NCBI RefSeq assembly: GCF_964340395.1
Contig: NC_135570.1
Location: 15,764,322 to 15,828,321 of the forward strand
Origin: Glandiceps talaboti
Lineage: Eukaryota; Hemichordata; Enteropneusta; Spengelidae
Length of the DNA stretch: 64,000 bases
Direction of reading: 5' to 3'
Shown: one piece after another, positions 11,596 through 24,000 of the stretch
Layout of the letters: each line of letters opens with the position of its first letter
How positions within the stretch are numbered: position 1 is the first letter of the stretch
The notes under the pieces: model-generated
The model's database searches: none
The model's input: the letters and a program-made list of their open reading frames with translations, nothing else
What the model was told of the DNA's origin: nothing
Program-made: the position numbers and the translations under genes

Positions 11596-11940
11596 CCATT
11601 TGTAAGTTCATCCATGGAATGAGACCAGTGTGAAAGTGTAGTAAGTTCATCCATGGAATGAGACCAGTGTGAAAGTGTAGTAAGTTCATCCATGGAATGA
11701 GACCAGTGTGAAAGTGTAGTAAGTTCATCCATGGAATGAGACCAGTGTGTAACTGTGTATTTGTAAGTTCATCCATGGAATGAGACCAGTGTGAAAGTGT
11801 AGTAAGTTCATCCATGGAATGAGACCAGTGTGTAACTGTGTATTTGTAAGTTCATCCATGGAATGAGACCAGTGTGAAAGTGTAGTAAGTTCATCCATGG
11901 AATAAGACCAGTTACGTGTGTATTTGTAAGTTCATCCATG
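11596..11940. repeat. ~38-44 bp minisatellite containing GTAAGT
   Basis: About nine units of 'gtaagttcatccatggaatg' followed by 'agaccagtgtgaaagtgta' or a longer 'gtaactgtgtattt' variant. It lies between genes. Each unit carries a donor-like GTAAGT, but no adjoining exon was found. Confidence 0.9.
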
Positions 11941-11944
11941 AGAC

Positions 11945-12155
11945 ATGAAGTTTTCAGAAAAACAAGTCTTCATAGAAAATATACTCCCCCTTCAAATGTG
12001 ACTGAATGGAGACATGATTTCAAAGTGTCTGTGATAATGCAGTGAATTGCTGAATTTCAGTAACTGAACCTGAAGATCCAGGTCTAGGTCAAAGGTCAAT
12101 GTCTAAAAAGAAAGTTTAAACCTGACAATATAGGGGTAGACACTTTAATGTAGTC
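11945..12155 (-). mobile_element. Dispersed element family B, inverted copy
   Basis: The reverse complement matches 27843-28075 over about 200 bases, including 'gacctttgacctagacctgg', 'tcaggttcagttactga', 'accattcagtcacattt' and 'tctatgaagacttg'. It is non-coding and dispersed, of unknown class. Confidence 0.65.
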
Positions 12156-12159
12156 TCCA

Positions 12160-14725
12160 TTTATTTAATGTTTTGAGTTAATTGGTGAATCATGATTGAG
12201 TATGGCTGCAAAGTTTAAGTTGTAAAACGTTTCACTAAAAGTTGATACTAGTATTTTCTTGTTTTATTTTGTTGTTAAATAATGAAAGGAAGCTTAATTT
12301 ATTAATCAATTTACCATTATCAAAATCATAAAAAAAAATCGAACTATAAATGAACTTCATGAAGAATTTTGTTGTGTAAAACACTGTGTGTATAGCGATT
12401 GAATAATTTCCCTTGATGTTATAATTTTGGTGGACAAAAAAGTACTGCCTTTGACTTTGACATGGTGCAAAGTTTGTTTTAGAACATCTCCCTCACACGT
12501 ACGTATACGGTGTAGAAGCAGGATTAGTAGTGCTGTATGTACATTGTACTTCCATTATTGTACGAGCTCAGATCGCTTAATTCTTTTTGTGGTCTGAGGT
12601 ACAAGTAATAAGGGAAGTATAGTTAAACAATAACACGAGTGATCATGAGATGACTGCAGTTTTTTCACAGAGTTCAGGCTCAGTTAGTAAACAAACAAAC
12701 AAGTAAATAAACAAACACACACACACACAACAACAAACAAAACCATAAACAAACAAACCGATAACTGAGTAGATAAATCAATTAATAAAAAACAACAACA
12801 AACAATCAAATACTGACACTCCCCCCCCCCCCATAAAATAGTCACCATCGGAGATACCCCTAAAAGGTCGAGACTGATCCCTACCCAAAAGGGTATTTCC
12901 ATGGGTGAATTTTTTGGGTTAGTATTTGTTTGTTTGTTTGTTTGTTTGTATTTGTAATTGTAAATAAAACTATAACTGAGCCCGAGCTCCCTGTGGTTCT
13001 TTGTCAAACAAATTAGCATGATTTCGGTTGAAGCTTCAATGTGAATTGGTGTTGGAAATAAAAGCAAGTTGTATACGTTTTCATAACGACGTTGGAATAA
13101 GCAAGTTACATTTGAGAGATAAACGTTGAACATGCACGTAACGTGAGACATGACGTACATGAAACGTACCTGAAGGTCGTCTATGATGCTCAGCCCTCTC
13201 TGAGACGGTGTAGAATATATGTGACAAGTTGGATGATATCTACTGCCCTCTACGGCAATGGGACATCGCTGGCCCGCGGAATGGCCGGAATATCATGCCA
13301 GAAAATGCGCTTGCATTAGATAAGGAATGAACCATTTGATTGGGGGGGGGGGTTCTGGAGGATTTGGACCTAACAACAATTTTTTTTCCAAACACCATGA
13401 CAGCAATTTTATTTTCGAGAGCAATTTGACACAGCAATTTTTTTTTACCAAGTAGAGGTACATATTTTTTTTAATATATGCTTTAAATGAGAAGAGACAT
13501 ACATGATGAAAGTATCTTATTTCAAAACTAAGAGGTAACAATGAATGCGGTTTATTTCAAAACTAAGAGGTAACAGTGAATGCAGCAAGTAAAATTTGAA
13601 AGTAGGCAGTAAAAGTTGAATAGAAGTTTGAGCGAGATAAGTGGGGGTACGTGGTATGGAGAGTTTTGAAATTCAGAGACTAAAAGAATGCTTTCTGGTG
13701 CTATTTTAGCATGCTGAGGTAGTATTCACTGGAAAGAATAAGACTCATGTTTGGTGATTTTCATCACACACTATGTTTGCCATTAGTGTAGTTACCCCTC
13801 AGACTGTGAAAACATACAGTAAACAAACAATTGAATTGGTAATTAGTGAGGAGGTAAAATTACAGGTATGGGGTAAGTTTACCCCTAGACATTTTTGAAA
13901 TTGAAATGCTTTATGTCAAGGTGGAAACAATATACTAGTTAAACTTTGAATCACAATAGAAGAGAGCAGTGTGGGGGTGGAAAGTTTCGGAATTTAAGGA
14001 CTAAAAGAGTGCTATCTGGTGTTATTTTAACATGTCAAGGTGATAATAATACCCTTTCCTGATCACACTTGAAATTTGAATTCAGAAAACTATGACCAAA
14101 ATAAATCCTCAAAGTATATTTTGGGATGCAATGCCATTTAAAATTTATTTTATCTTTATGAACAATTACAGGATTCATTCAAGGTACTAAGTCAGGTCAG
14201 TATTCTTAGTAATTTAATTTGATTGTAGTGTTTCAGTTTGTTTTAGCATTTACCAACTGTTAGTATAAACCTTTGATATTGATAAGAACTTTAAGAAATG
14301 GCTACATCAGAAACACATGTACCTGGGAATTTGACATTTGTAGCCAGTTTCCGCACTTGTGGCACACCATTATTTTTAAAGCTCATACCCTAGAAACAAT
14401 TTTTCTTTTTCTGTCTTGCGTTAGTCAGCATATTCCAATTTTTTCTCTCGAAAATTCTCCAGCCCCCCCCCCCAAATCAAATGGTGTACCCCTTACCTCC
14501 AGCAACATGCTGAGACGTACGTGGGAAGAGGGGGAAGTTGGGGTGTCTTAGGACTCCCCGGGGCTGTATTCAGTGGCACTGCACTGCGCTGCAGAAGTGG
14601 TCTCTGTTATAATAATAGTCAACACAAGGCGTTTGCTATTATATGTGCAAGTGCATGTATTTGCAAAGTTGTTATCTGTGTACAAACAAGCCACGCTACA
14701 CGTATTTCCAAAGACCATTACCGCC
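12160..14725. other. Intergenic, low-complexity stretches, DHDH upstream region
   Basis: It contains a (CA/CAAA)-rich run at 12690-12760, poly-C at 12820-12832, poly-G at 13341-13351 and poly-C at 14463-14472. There is a 2-copy repeat at 13515-13580 and a diverged ~100-base direct duplication (13620-13730 versus 13960-14050). The last ~200 bases are less AT-rich and probably hold the DHDH promoter and 5' UTR, but no TATA box is evident. Confidence 0.45.
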
Positions 14726-14936
14726 ATGGCAGCACCAGCAACAAGATGGGGTATTTTAAGCGCGGGCAAAATTTCACACGACTTTTGCTGTGCTCTTCGA
14801 ACCCTGGACCCAAATGAACATCAAATTACAGCAGTTGCGGCGAGATCTCTCGAAGCGGCCAAGAAATTTGCTGAAGTCCACTCGATCGATAAGGCATACA
14901 GCGACTATGAAGAACTGGCAAGAGACAGTGATATAG
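14726..14936 (+). CDS. DHDH: DHDH exon 1 (start, NADP-binding fold)
   Basis: It runs from the ATG in CCGCCATGG to ATATAG|GTAAGT. It encodes the first 70 residues with the dinucleotide-binding segment [10 protein letters not shown] and [13 protein letters not shown]. Confidence 0.92.
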
Positions 14937-17900
14937 GTAAGTTGTTTCTTGGGATATTATAGTCTTGTTTGCATACGGAGTAATCCGGGACTCGATTCTG
15001 ACAATTGTCCCTCCTACCTTCAGAGTCCAGTCAGTAATATAGACTCGTGCACCGTCGAAATTACTGTCTGCTGTATTTCATCTGTATATAATTATAATAG
15101 CGAGTGGTACAAGTGAATCATTCTTGACACTGCACTGTGTGTGTCAATTTATGACTGTATGATTAGTGTACATTTATTTAATTGTCATGTGAAGAATGGG
15201 CCTTACAATGTACATGTCTGTCATCTCTGTCAATGGGCCTTATTATAATCTACATGTCTGTCATGTCAAGAATGGGTCGTACAATCTACCTGTCTGTCAT
15301 TTGTCTTTTGAACGATTTAATTGAAAAGAACACATTATAACTGATGAATGGCCTCTACTCGTCAAAGTGAACTTTGAAATCTCAAAGTTCAATGGACATT
15401 ACTTCATCCTCTATGGGACAGAATTCATAATTGTCTAGGAGTACAGTAAGTGCTATAATGGTCTGATTTACCAAAAAAAGAGAAAAAAAAAGATATTTCA
15501 GTGTTCTCCCCAGGAGAGATTTCAAGGATGGTGATAGACTGTCAACAGTCTTCTTGACTTTTTTGTAATTTATCTTTAATACTATTTTTACATTTGATTT
15601 AGGAATAAAACCAAGAGACCAGTTTCCAAAGTTAAAATTCTTTATTTTTCCGACGTTTCGGTCTTTCACAGAAGACCTTCCTCAGGGTACTAAAAATGAA
15701 TAAAAGCAGTGAAAAGGACCGGTTAAAAACTAGATATTGGGCAGTGATACAATAAAAGCATAAAATATAAAATGGTAAAATGATACAGCTAGGTGAATAA
15801 AAAAGTTCGAAAAATGGAAGTGTTGAACAAAATAAAAGACTTACAAAGTGGTTCAAACGGCACACAGGTCAACAGAGCGGATCATTTTTACTGTTGAAAT
15901 TAATTAAAAAAACATGGTGTGTGTGTTGGACTTTCAATGAAGTCAAGCTGACTATTCTAACCCACAGTACTTTCATTTCTATGAATTATTCATGAAGTAC
16001 CATTGTTTATTTGCATAACAAAACAAATGTAGCATTTTTGCTTGCACAAGACTCACAAAAGTGATCCAGACTGTGGATGGCCCACTCATGTTAACTTATA
16101 GCATGGATGTATCCCACTAATAAATTAATTAACGGTATATAGCCTTGGTAAAGAATGTTCAGTTCAGTTCATGCATAAGATTAGTTAAAATCCACAGGAC
16201 ATGGGTGATTGCTTGTCCAAGTTGTTAGATTGTCCACCCTGATTATGTAAATATTATGCGTGTCTGAATACAGACTAGGATAGTGGCTAAATTGCTTATT
16301 AATTAACATATAAATAACATGTTAATTTGCATATTGGTTTGCATAGTGATCAGCACATAGTATGCATTTCTTCAACACAAACTCTGACATGTTTATTTTA
16401 ACACATACATACATGTACATTGAGGATCAGTCATTTCTCTTCATGTGAAAGTATTCTATTTTGTCTTTCAAACATTGCTAAAACTCAAGGATGGTAGAAC
16501 CCTTTTGAAGCACAGCAGAAACCTGTTAAGCTTGGCGGCCTAGATGGCAAGGACCATGCTTTCTCTATAGGTAACATTTGTGTTTCGCCATCTTGAACGC
16601 CGCACGGGGTTGTGGGATTGCTCTCGCAATGTGCACCGGGAAATTTGAAGACGACTGTGGGGGTAGAATCAGTTGAAAGCCATCTTTACTATGGACAACA
16701 CCATACGAATACCGCACATTGATTACCGAATTGTTTTGAGTTTCCGTGAGAGTTTGAAGAGATAACCATAAGCTTCTTTTTATCGTTTTTAATGTACATG
16801 TACCAAGATTTTTTTTTCACCGAATGTCGTCATTTCAAGACATTTTTTTACGATCGGCGATTTGGACGTGTTGTGATCGACTGTCAGTGGTAATTGAATG
16901 CTGTTTACATCAGTTTATGACGCGTTTTCGACTTACAATCAGTATTCTGATGTCGTATTGCTCTCTATTTGTACGTGATTTTACAACATGAATGTGCAAT
17001 GAACTATAGTGAGACAATATTTATACATGTATATATTATATAAATTTATTTTTTAGTATATTTGACAAGGAAGCCATGCAATGATTGAATTGAATCAGAA
17101 TTTCTCTCCAGACACGCCACTCATGTTTTCATGCGCGATCGTTCGCTTCCGTGTTTTTCGTCAAAATATAGCAGTAAAATGTTGGAATCATGACATAGAC
17201 AAAGAAATATTACCGAAATTGTGCTTAATTTACCAGAAGTAATAACGGGACACATGATATGGCGATGCTACAAATAGCGTTTACAGCCGTACTCGTGTTG
17301 ATTAATTCCTTAGTTGTATGACGACGTACAGTGAAAAAACACTTCTTAGTACATTCAAGACAATGAAATTGAGCTACCGGAGTGGCTGTCGCTTCAAACT
17401 TTTACTGAAATTCAAAATAATTCGGTAATCAATGTGCGGTATTCGTATGGTGTTGTCCATAGTAAAGATGGCTTTCGACTGATTCTACCCCCACAGTCGT
17501 CTTCAAATTTCCTGGTGCACATTGCGAGAGCAATCCCACAACCCCGTGCGGCGTTCAAGATGGCGAAACACAAATGTTGCCTATAGTGGGGAGAACACTG
17601 TATTTGTAGCACAAACTGAATTTCAGTTCAGTTGTGCTATTATGGCAAAGTCTCTGTCTATCTGTGTGTGTGTATATGTGTATATACGTGCGTGTGTGTG
17701 TGTGTGTAAATGACCTAAAGTCAAACCTCAAAACCAATTGCTTTAATATTAGTATGAAATACAAGAGATTTTTTGTCAAAAATCTTTTGGTCAAAAATTC
17801 CAAAACTACTAAGCAGATGGGCTATTTTTAAAAACATTTTTGTGAATTAAAGAAGTACAGTCATGAGAAGGGCCACCTTGTCCATTGAACTTTTTTGAGA

Positions 17901-17990
17901 TATGTCCACAGACAGACAGACAGACAGGCAGACAGATGGACAGCCAGACAGACAGATGGACAGACAGACAGATGGACAGACAGACAGATG

Positions 17991-18022
<32 letters not shown>

Positions 18023-21000
18023 TACTGACAGGCTGGCTGACTGACTGACTGACTGACTGACTGACTGACTGACTGACTGACTGACTGACTGACTGACTGA
18101 CTGACTGACTGACTGACTGACTGACAAAAGTATAACATAACCCTCTTCCAGGAAGTGAAAATAAAAAGGGCCACATGAATCATTAATCTTTGATGGCATT
18201 TTCAGATATTGTATACATTGGGTCCATTCATACACAACATGCCAATTGGAGCAAGATTATGTTGACTCATGGTAAACCAGTTCTGTGTGAGAAACCTGGA
18301 GGTGTCAACAGTAAAGAAGTATCAGAGGTCATTGCCTTAGCCAAAGAAAAAAATGTATTCTTTATGGAGGTAAGATTGCATGCACTGTGTATCATCAGTT
18401 AAAGTAGTTTTATTCCAAAATATGATATATTTTTTTATCTAATCAGAAGCTCTTGCATAGCACTGGCCCAAAAAAGTGTTGTTTATTAAGACCATGCATT
18501 TTGTGGCAGATAAAATGTAATTGTAAGCCACTTTTACAGTTCCATCAAAGACTCAAGAAGCAGTCAAGAAGCTGTGATTTTTAGCACAACTGAACTGAGG
18601 TTTAGTAGTGCTATAGGGATCGCCCGGTGTCTGTCTGTGTGTGTGTGTGTGTGTGTGTGTAAACAACTTAAAGTCAAAAACCAATACGCCATATTCCGGT
18701 TATCGAACTTCCGGTAATTTCGCAGGAAAGTATCGCGAGAGGGCGCACCATATCTGACAAAGTGAGGGCCAGAATTTTCGTCATGGCATCTAATAGTATG
18801 GCGATGTATGAAGCTGTCAACAAAATGGGCGTAAAAGAACTCCGTGCATTCATAAAAGAGCGGAAAATTACTACTTCTAAAACGAGGAAAGCCGATCTAC
18901 TAGATATCGCCAGAAATGCTGTCAACCTTGGTCTTGAAACACTGGAAAATGATGATTTTCTGAGAGAACGGAAGAGGAGACGAATAGTGCATGTCGGGCA
19001 TCAAAAGATCGAACTAATCGACAGCGGAAACATTGAAAGTTGGACAGAGGACCTTCGTAATATACCCGATATAGATATGATAAACGTCTTTCTTTACCTT
19101 ACTGGTGTCTGTTGCTGGACCAAAGAACGTTTAGAAAATTACAAATCTGACAACAGCTTCCAGCTAAATGAGGACCGACACATAGACAACGTCAAATGCC
19201 ACCACATACCAAATCTCGACCATCTGTACGTAAAAAGTACATGTGTAAGGGAAACCAGCCAATCTGAAAAACCTTATGAAGCAGTGATTTTGATGAATTA
19301 CAATGGAAAAATCATCTCAGGATCGTGTCCTTGTGTTGCGTATTTATCTTTCACACCTTTACTCTCATGAAGCATTTCTATCGGTCCTCAACAAACCTAG
19401 CAGCTGTTATCGGCATTTATAAGTACGACAGGAAGTTTTTCCCCCTGTCAAATTAAGTGCTAATCGATGCTCGTTCACTTTATTGTGTTTCTTTGACTTA
19501 TTTGTTCGTCAGCAATTTAAAAATGTAATAAAAGTCACCACATTCCACTTAGTTTTATTTTTTTCGATTGCCTATGGATGATGGGAGTGGGCGCGACTGT
19601 TGACTTGTCCGTATTTCTTGGGGAAATGAAATTAACTTAGCAAATTCCAACACTCTGAATCGTAAAGACGCATTTTATGAATATCTATTCGTTATTTCTT
19701 CTATCATTACAGTGACAATGGTACTTGCAAACACTGTGTTGCAGTGCTGTTTAGTTTACATGATTTTACCCAGAGAAACAAAGACAGAAACACCGAGGTG
19801 TGTACCGATGTTCAGTGTAAATGGGACAAACCAAGGAAACAATCAAAACCAATGCGCATAGATGATATCGATGTCCGAAAAAAAAGGAGGACCCCAATGC
19901 CACCAAAACCAACGATGGATACATATAAACCCGTTACTGAGTTTCCGACAATGACCAAAGATGAACTCAGATTAGCAGTATTTGATATGTGCGAGGGTAC
20001 TAATGCTCTGTACAGAGATTCGTTGGATACAAACTTACCAAATGATGTCGAAGATGCTAAACCAGCAACAGTCGCAGAACTCGCAGAAATGTTCAACTCC
20101 AGGCAAGATTCAGATTTCATTTCATTTATGCAACAATTTTCATCACATTTGTCGTTATCGCGGTAACAAACTTGACAACTACCTCGTGTCAAAGATTTTA
20201 TCAGAGGGATCAAAACATCTCAATGTACCCGCAATAAAGTTTGGACATGAATATGAATCTGTCGCAAGGCAGCTATACCATCAGTATTTACAAGATGAGG
20301 GGCATAAAGGTGTTAAAATTTACGAGAGTGGCTTAGTTATTTCATCGGACGATTCGTATATTGGGGCGAGTCCCGATGGCATTGTTGAATGCTCATGTTG
20401 TGGGAAAAGACTTCTGGAAATAAAATGTAGCTATAAATTTCAGGATGCGTTACCTTATGAAGCTGCACAAGACTCAGCATACAATTTGTACCTTGACAAA
20501 AATGAACGCATTAGATTAAAGACATCCTCAACGTGGTATTCACAGATACAAGGTCAGCTCGGGGTTTGCCATTTCGATCGCTGTGATTTTGTGTTTTTCA
20601 CGAAAAGGGGTATCTCTGTTGAAACGATAGATTTCAATGCTAGTGTCTGGTCTGACATGAAGGAGAAGTTGTCAACTTTCTACATGAAATTTATTGTGCC
20701 ACATTTGGTGAGGGAATAGGTAATAAATAGTATGATGTATTATAAATATTTATTTTAATTGATACGAATATTGCAGAGTATTGTATTTGGGTTTATGTAC
20801 ATTTTATGCATAATTTGATATTAAATGCAAAGTACGATTTACAAAGTCGTTATTTTATGATATTTGTATATGTGTAAAATTGTATGGATAAATCAACATT
20901 TTATATCAAAGTTTGGTTTTAACACATAAAGTCTTTATTTTTACGACGTAAATGAAATATATTACTATGAAATATTCTCATCCAACATCTTTTCTTTGAA

Positions 21001-24000
21001 AGTAACACATTTACTAGTATACATAGAAACTTCAGTCATACCATATAATGGAATTGATTGATAAAGTAACAGGTTACATAATTTTTTACAGTGAATATTA
21101 ACTTGATAGATCTCAGGTTTTGCCGATCGGCTCGTAAAAGTTGCATATTCCAACAGCGACTGTAACACACTAGTTAGCAACGGGTTTCAGGTCGAGTGGC
21201 ATAATTTGGTAATAGCAAGTGAAAACACTTCATTCTCCCAATAGCTTGTTCGACTTTAATTCTGTGTCTCGCAATACTTCGTGACTCAACTATTTCTGAG
21301 GAATTGAGTCTCTTGCCCTTCACTGTCTTACATTTACGGGTAAACGGAGGAATCCTCAATGTGGCACCTTTTTCTGTAAGACAATCTCATATCAAAAATC
21401 CTCTGTCCGCCATCACTTCGTCACCGGCTTCTATGAGATCTATTAAACCGCTCTCAACTGTGATGTACTTATCGGATACGTTACCACCATATAATTGTGA
21501 CACAAATGTGAATAATCCAGTCGGACTAATGCCTAGTAACAATTTGTATGTATTATGGCTTTTATAGGTACTATATGTTGTTGACTGAGCAGTTGGTGTC
21601 CGTGGCTTCTGTATGAAAAGTTCTGTACAATCTATAATCACTCTCGTTTTGGGAAAGTGTTTTCGAAAAGAATAAGGCATGTGCTTGTCAATTATTCCCC
21701 TGGAAGGCCAAACCAGAAGAATCTTAAAAAAAATTGCGAGATAGGAAATCCAGGTTGTAAATACCCTAGACACATTAGATTGCTACACACCGAATAAGTC
21801 ACCAACGAGACCCGACATTAAACCTAGTCGGAGACGAACTAATGTCAAAACAAATTCTTGAAACCTCGTAAGTTTTCGCTTCGGACCCGACTTTCTACTG
21901 CCTTTCTTTGTTTGGTATCGCTTTGAACTTTCACTCTCTTTACCTCGCCAATACTTCAACCCCGAGTCGTATCTTTCACAAATGGTGAAAAAATTATTGA
22001 GCCCCGAGACTCTTGGAAACCCGGTGTAATATTTGACTGATTTATCGGAGTCCAGTACTTTTTCCATCATGAGTTCTCTCCTTAAGAAATCTTTGTCGTT
22101 TAATTTAGTTTTCAAATCCTCAGTTTCTTCAATATCGACCATGGTCAAGTCTGTCTGTGTAGCTGCATCTCGTTGATTTAGGAATGTCTGGCATCCCATA
22201 TTGTGGCTTTCGATTTCATCGACGTCTGTCGTCCGTAGTATGGCATATTGATGGTCACTCTGTACCGGCGTAATTTCTTCATTCTTCCATACTGTATTTA
22301 TGATAAATGGGGAGAGAAGTATTAGAAAGTATTCAATCAACATTTATTTTATGAACAAAGTACACCATACTAGTACCTAGATTGTAGTATCAATAATATA
22401 AGAGGTGACATTTGAGTGTCGAGAAGATTTTTTTATTTACTTTGTTTTGCTTCCATAACGAACTTCATTAAACAAAAAAATTAGAAGCAAAGTTTTGTAT
22501 TCTCATTCACTTCAGACAAATAAGTGTAAAAACCTAAAGTGTAATGACTGTTGTATTACCGGACGTCAGAACGGAGACGCCATGGCCACGGACGCCGTCT
22601 TTGGAAACATAAAAAGTGCAAAACTGTTTGACACATGCGCGCTAAAATACAAAGTCCCGACTTACTTTCAACATGGGATTTTGCTTGGCAACTGCCAATT
22701 TCCACCTCCCCGGCCACAACACAGTACACATCTTCAGCAGCTAAATCATCTTCGGGGATTTCTTCTCTAGTTTCTCTACAAGTAAAGTTTATTTCATTGT
22801 GGCTTTCTTCGTAGACATCTTCTACATGTAGTTTTTTTATTAGCCTTGACGATCTTGGTTTATGATGGCTTTGGCCCCAGTTTTTATACTCAAATAAAGT
22901 TGGAACTGGATTTTCTGGTGACGGACCTGACCCACCAATAAAATGACGGCTACATACCCTTGAAAATCGGTAAGGTACCCAACTAAATTCGCGTCGCATC
23001 ATCCGGATCCACCTCGATCTGAGACTTTTTTCTTTACCGGCGCTTGGGAATGCATGGAAAGATACATCTTTCATCCATGGATACTTCTCAAGATTTCTGG
23101 CTTTTCTGGACGCAGCATTACATCCAGGAGCATTACAATAGTGGTTCGGCATACTTTGTTATTGATAGGCGATAATGCAATATTATAGCGTAAAGTTACG
23201 GGGAATGACAGAAAATCTTTAGTCAGTGGTTACTATGCCTATAGACTCTACTATGCTTTGCCACAATGCTCTACAATTCTGGCCCTCACTTCCGGTTCTA
23301 AAACAGCGCCCCTAGTGGCCAAACAATCATATCTTTTATCTTTTCGGGGCTTTTTCGATAACCGGAATACGGCGTATTGCCATGATATTAGATGGGTCCA
23401 TTACCTTGGGTGTCTAGTTGGGAATATATAATACATGCATTAGTTTTGGTGTTCGCATAACTTTTAACTAAATGGTCGGAGATATTTGTAGTGAATAATC
23501 ATGATTTGAATTGACCTTTAGGGTCAATTATCAAAATCCAGTCATTTCTTAGATATCACAGACACCCTTTTACCAGTTATTTATTGACACTAATTTGTTT
23601 TAAAATCATGTCACCATTCAGTCACATAGAAGTAAAGTATTTGAGGTGCTGTGTCTTCTATAAAGACTTACAGGTTTCCTGTAAATTACATCTGTAGGCC
23701 ATCTGGAGTCGTCATTTTCCAATCTATGATGAGATTCGCAGTATTGTATCATCTGGTAGGATAGGACAAGTGAAGATGATCATGGCAAATATCGGTTTTA
23801 GTGAACTGATTAATGTACCAAGAATAGCCAAACCAGGTAAAATACACATTTTATATTTGATTTACCGAGAATAAGTAGACCAGGTAAAATACAGATATTG
23901 TATGTGATGTACTAAGAATAGCTAAACCAGGTAAAATACAGATATTGTATGTGATGTACCAAGAATAGCTAAACCAGGTAAAATACAGATATTGTATGTG

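Larger units (their letters stand above)
18686..23375. mobile_element. ISL2EU-type DNA transposon (4,690 bp, decayed)
   Basis: The ends are inverted repeats of about 22 bases with one mismatch: 5' 'acgccatattccggttatcg', 3' complement 'acgccgtattccggttatcg'. Both are flanked by AT (18684-18685 and 23376-23377), and sibling family A copies read ccaattgc across the site, so AT is the target duplication. Subterminal inverted copies of 'agtgagggccagaatt' lie at ~18760 and ~23276. It carries a plus-strand YqaJ nuclease gene and a convergent minus-strand THAP/DDE transposase gene. Known: this pair of proteins and a 2-bp target are features of ISL2EU elements. Both genes are broken, so it is immobile on its own. 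Confidence 0.9.

Noticed and set aside
13240-13541. Minus-strand frames near the poly-G run
   Set aside because: No family features, low complexity, and the run of Pro is due to poly-G; likely non-coding.
17809-18235. Ser/Val-rich minus-strand frames (SVSQSVSQ...)
   Set aside because: They are translations of the CAGA/GACT microsatellite.
19744-20166. A separate gene starting at 19744
   Set aside because: The frame is the second exon of the transposon's SWIM/YqaJ gene; it joins 19339 in phase to complete the SWIM finger.
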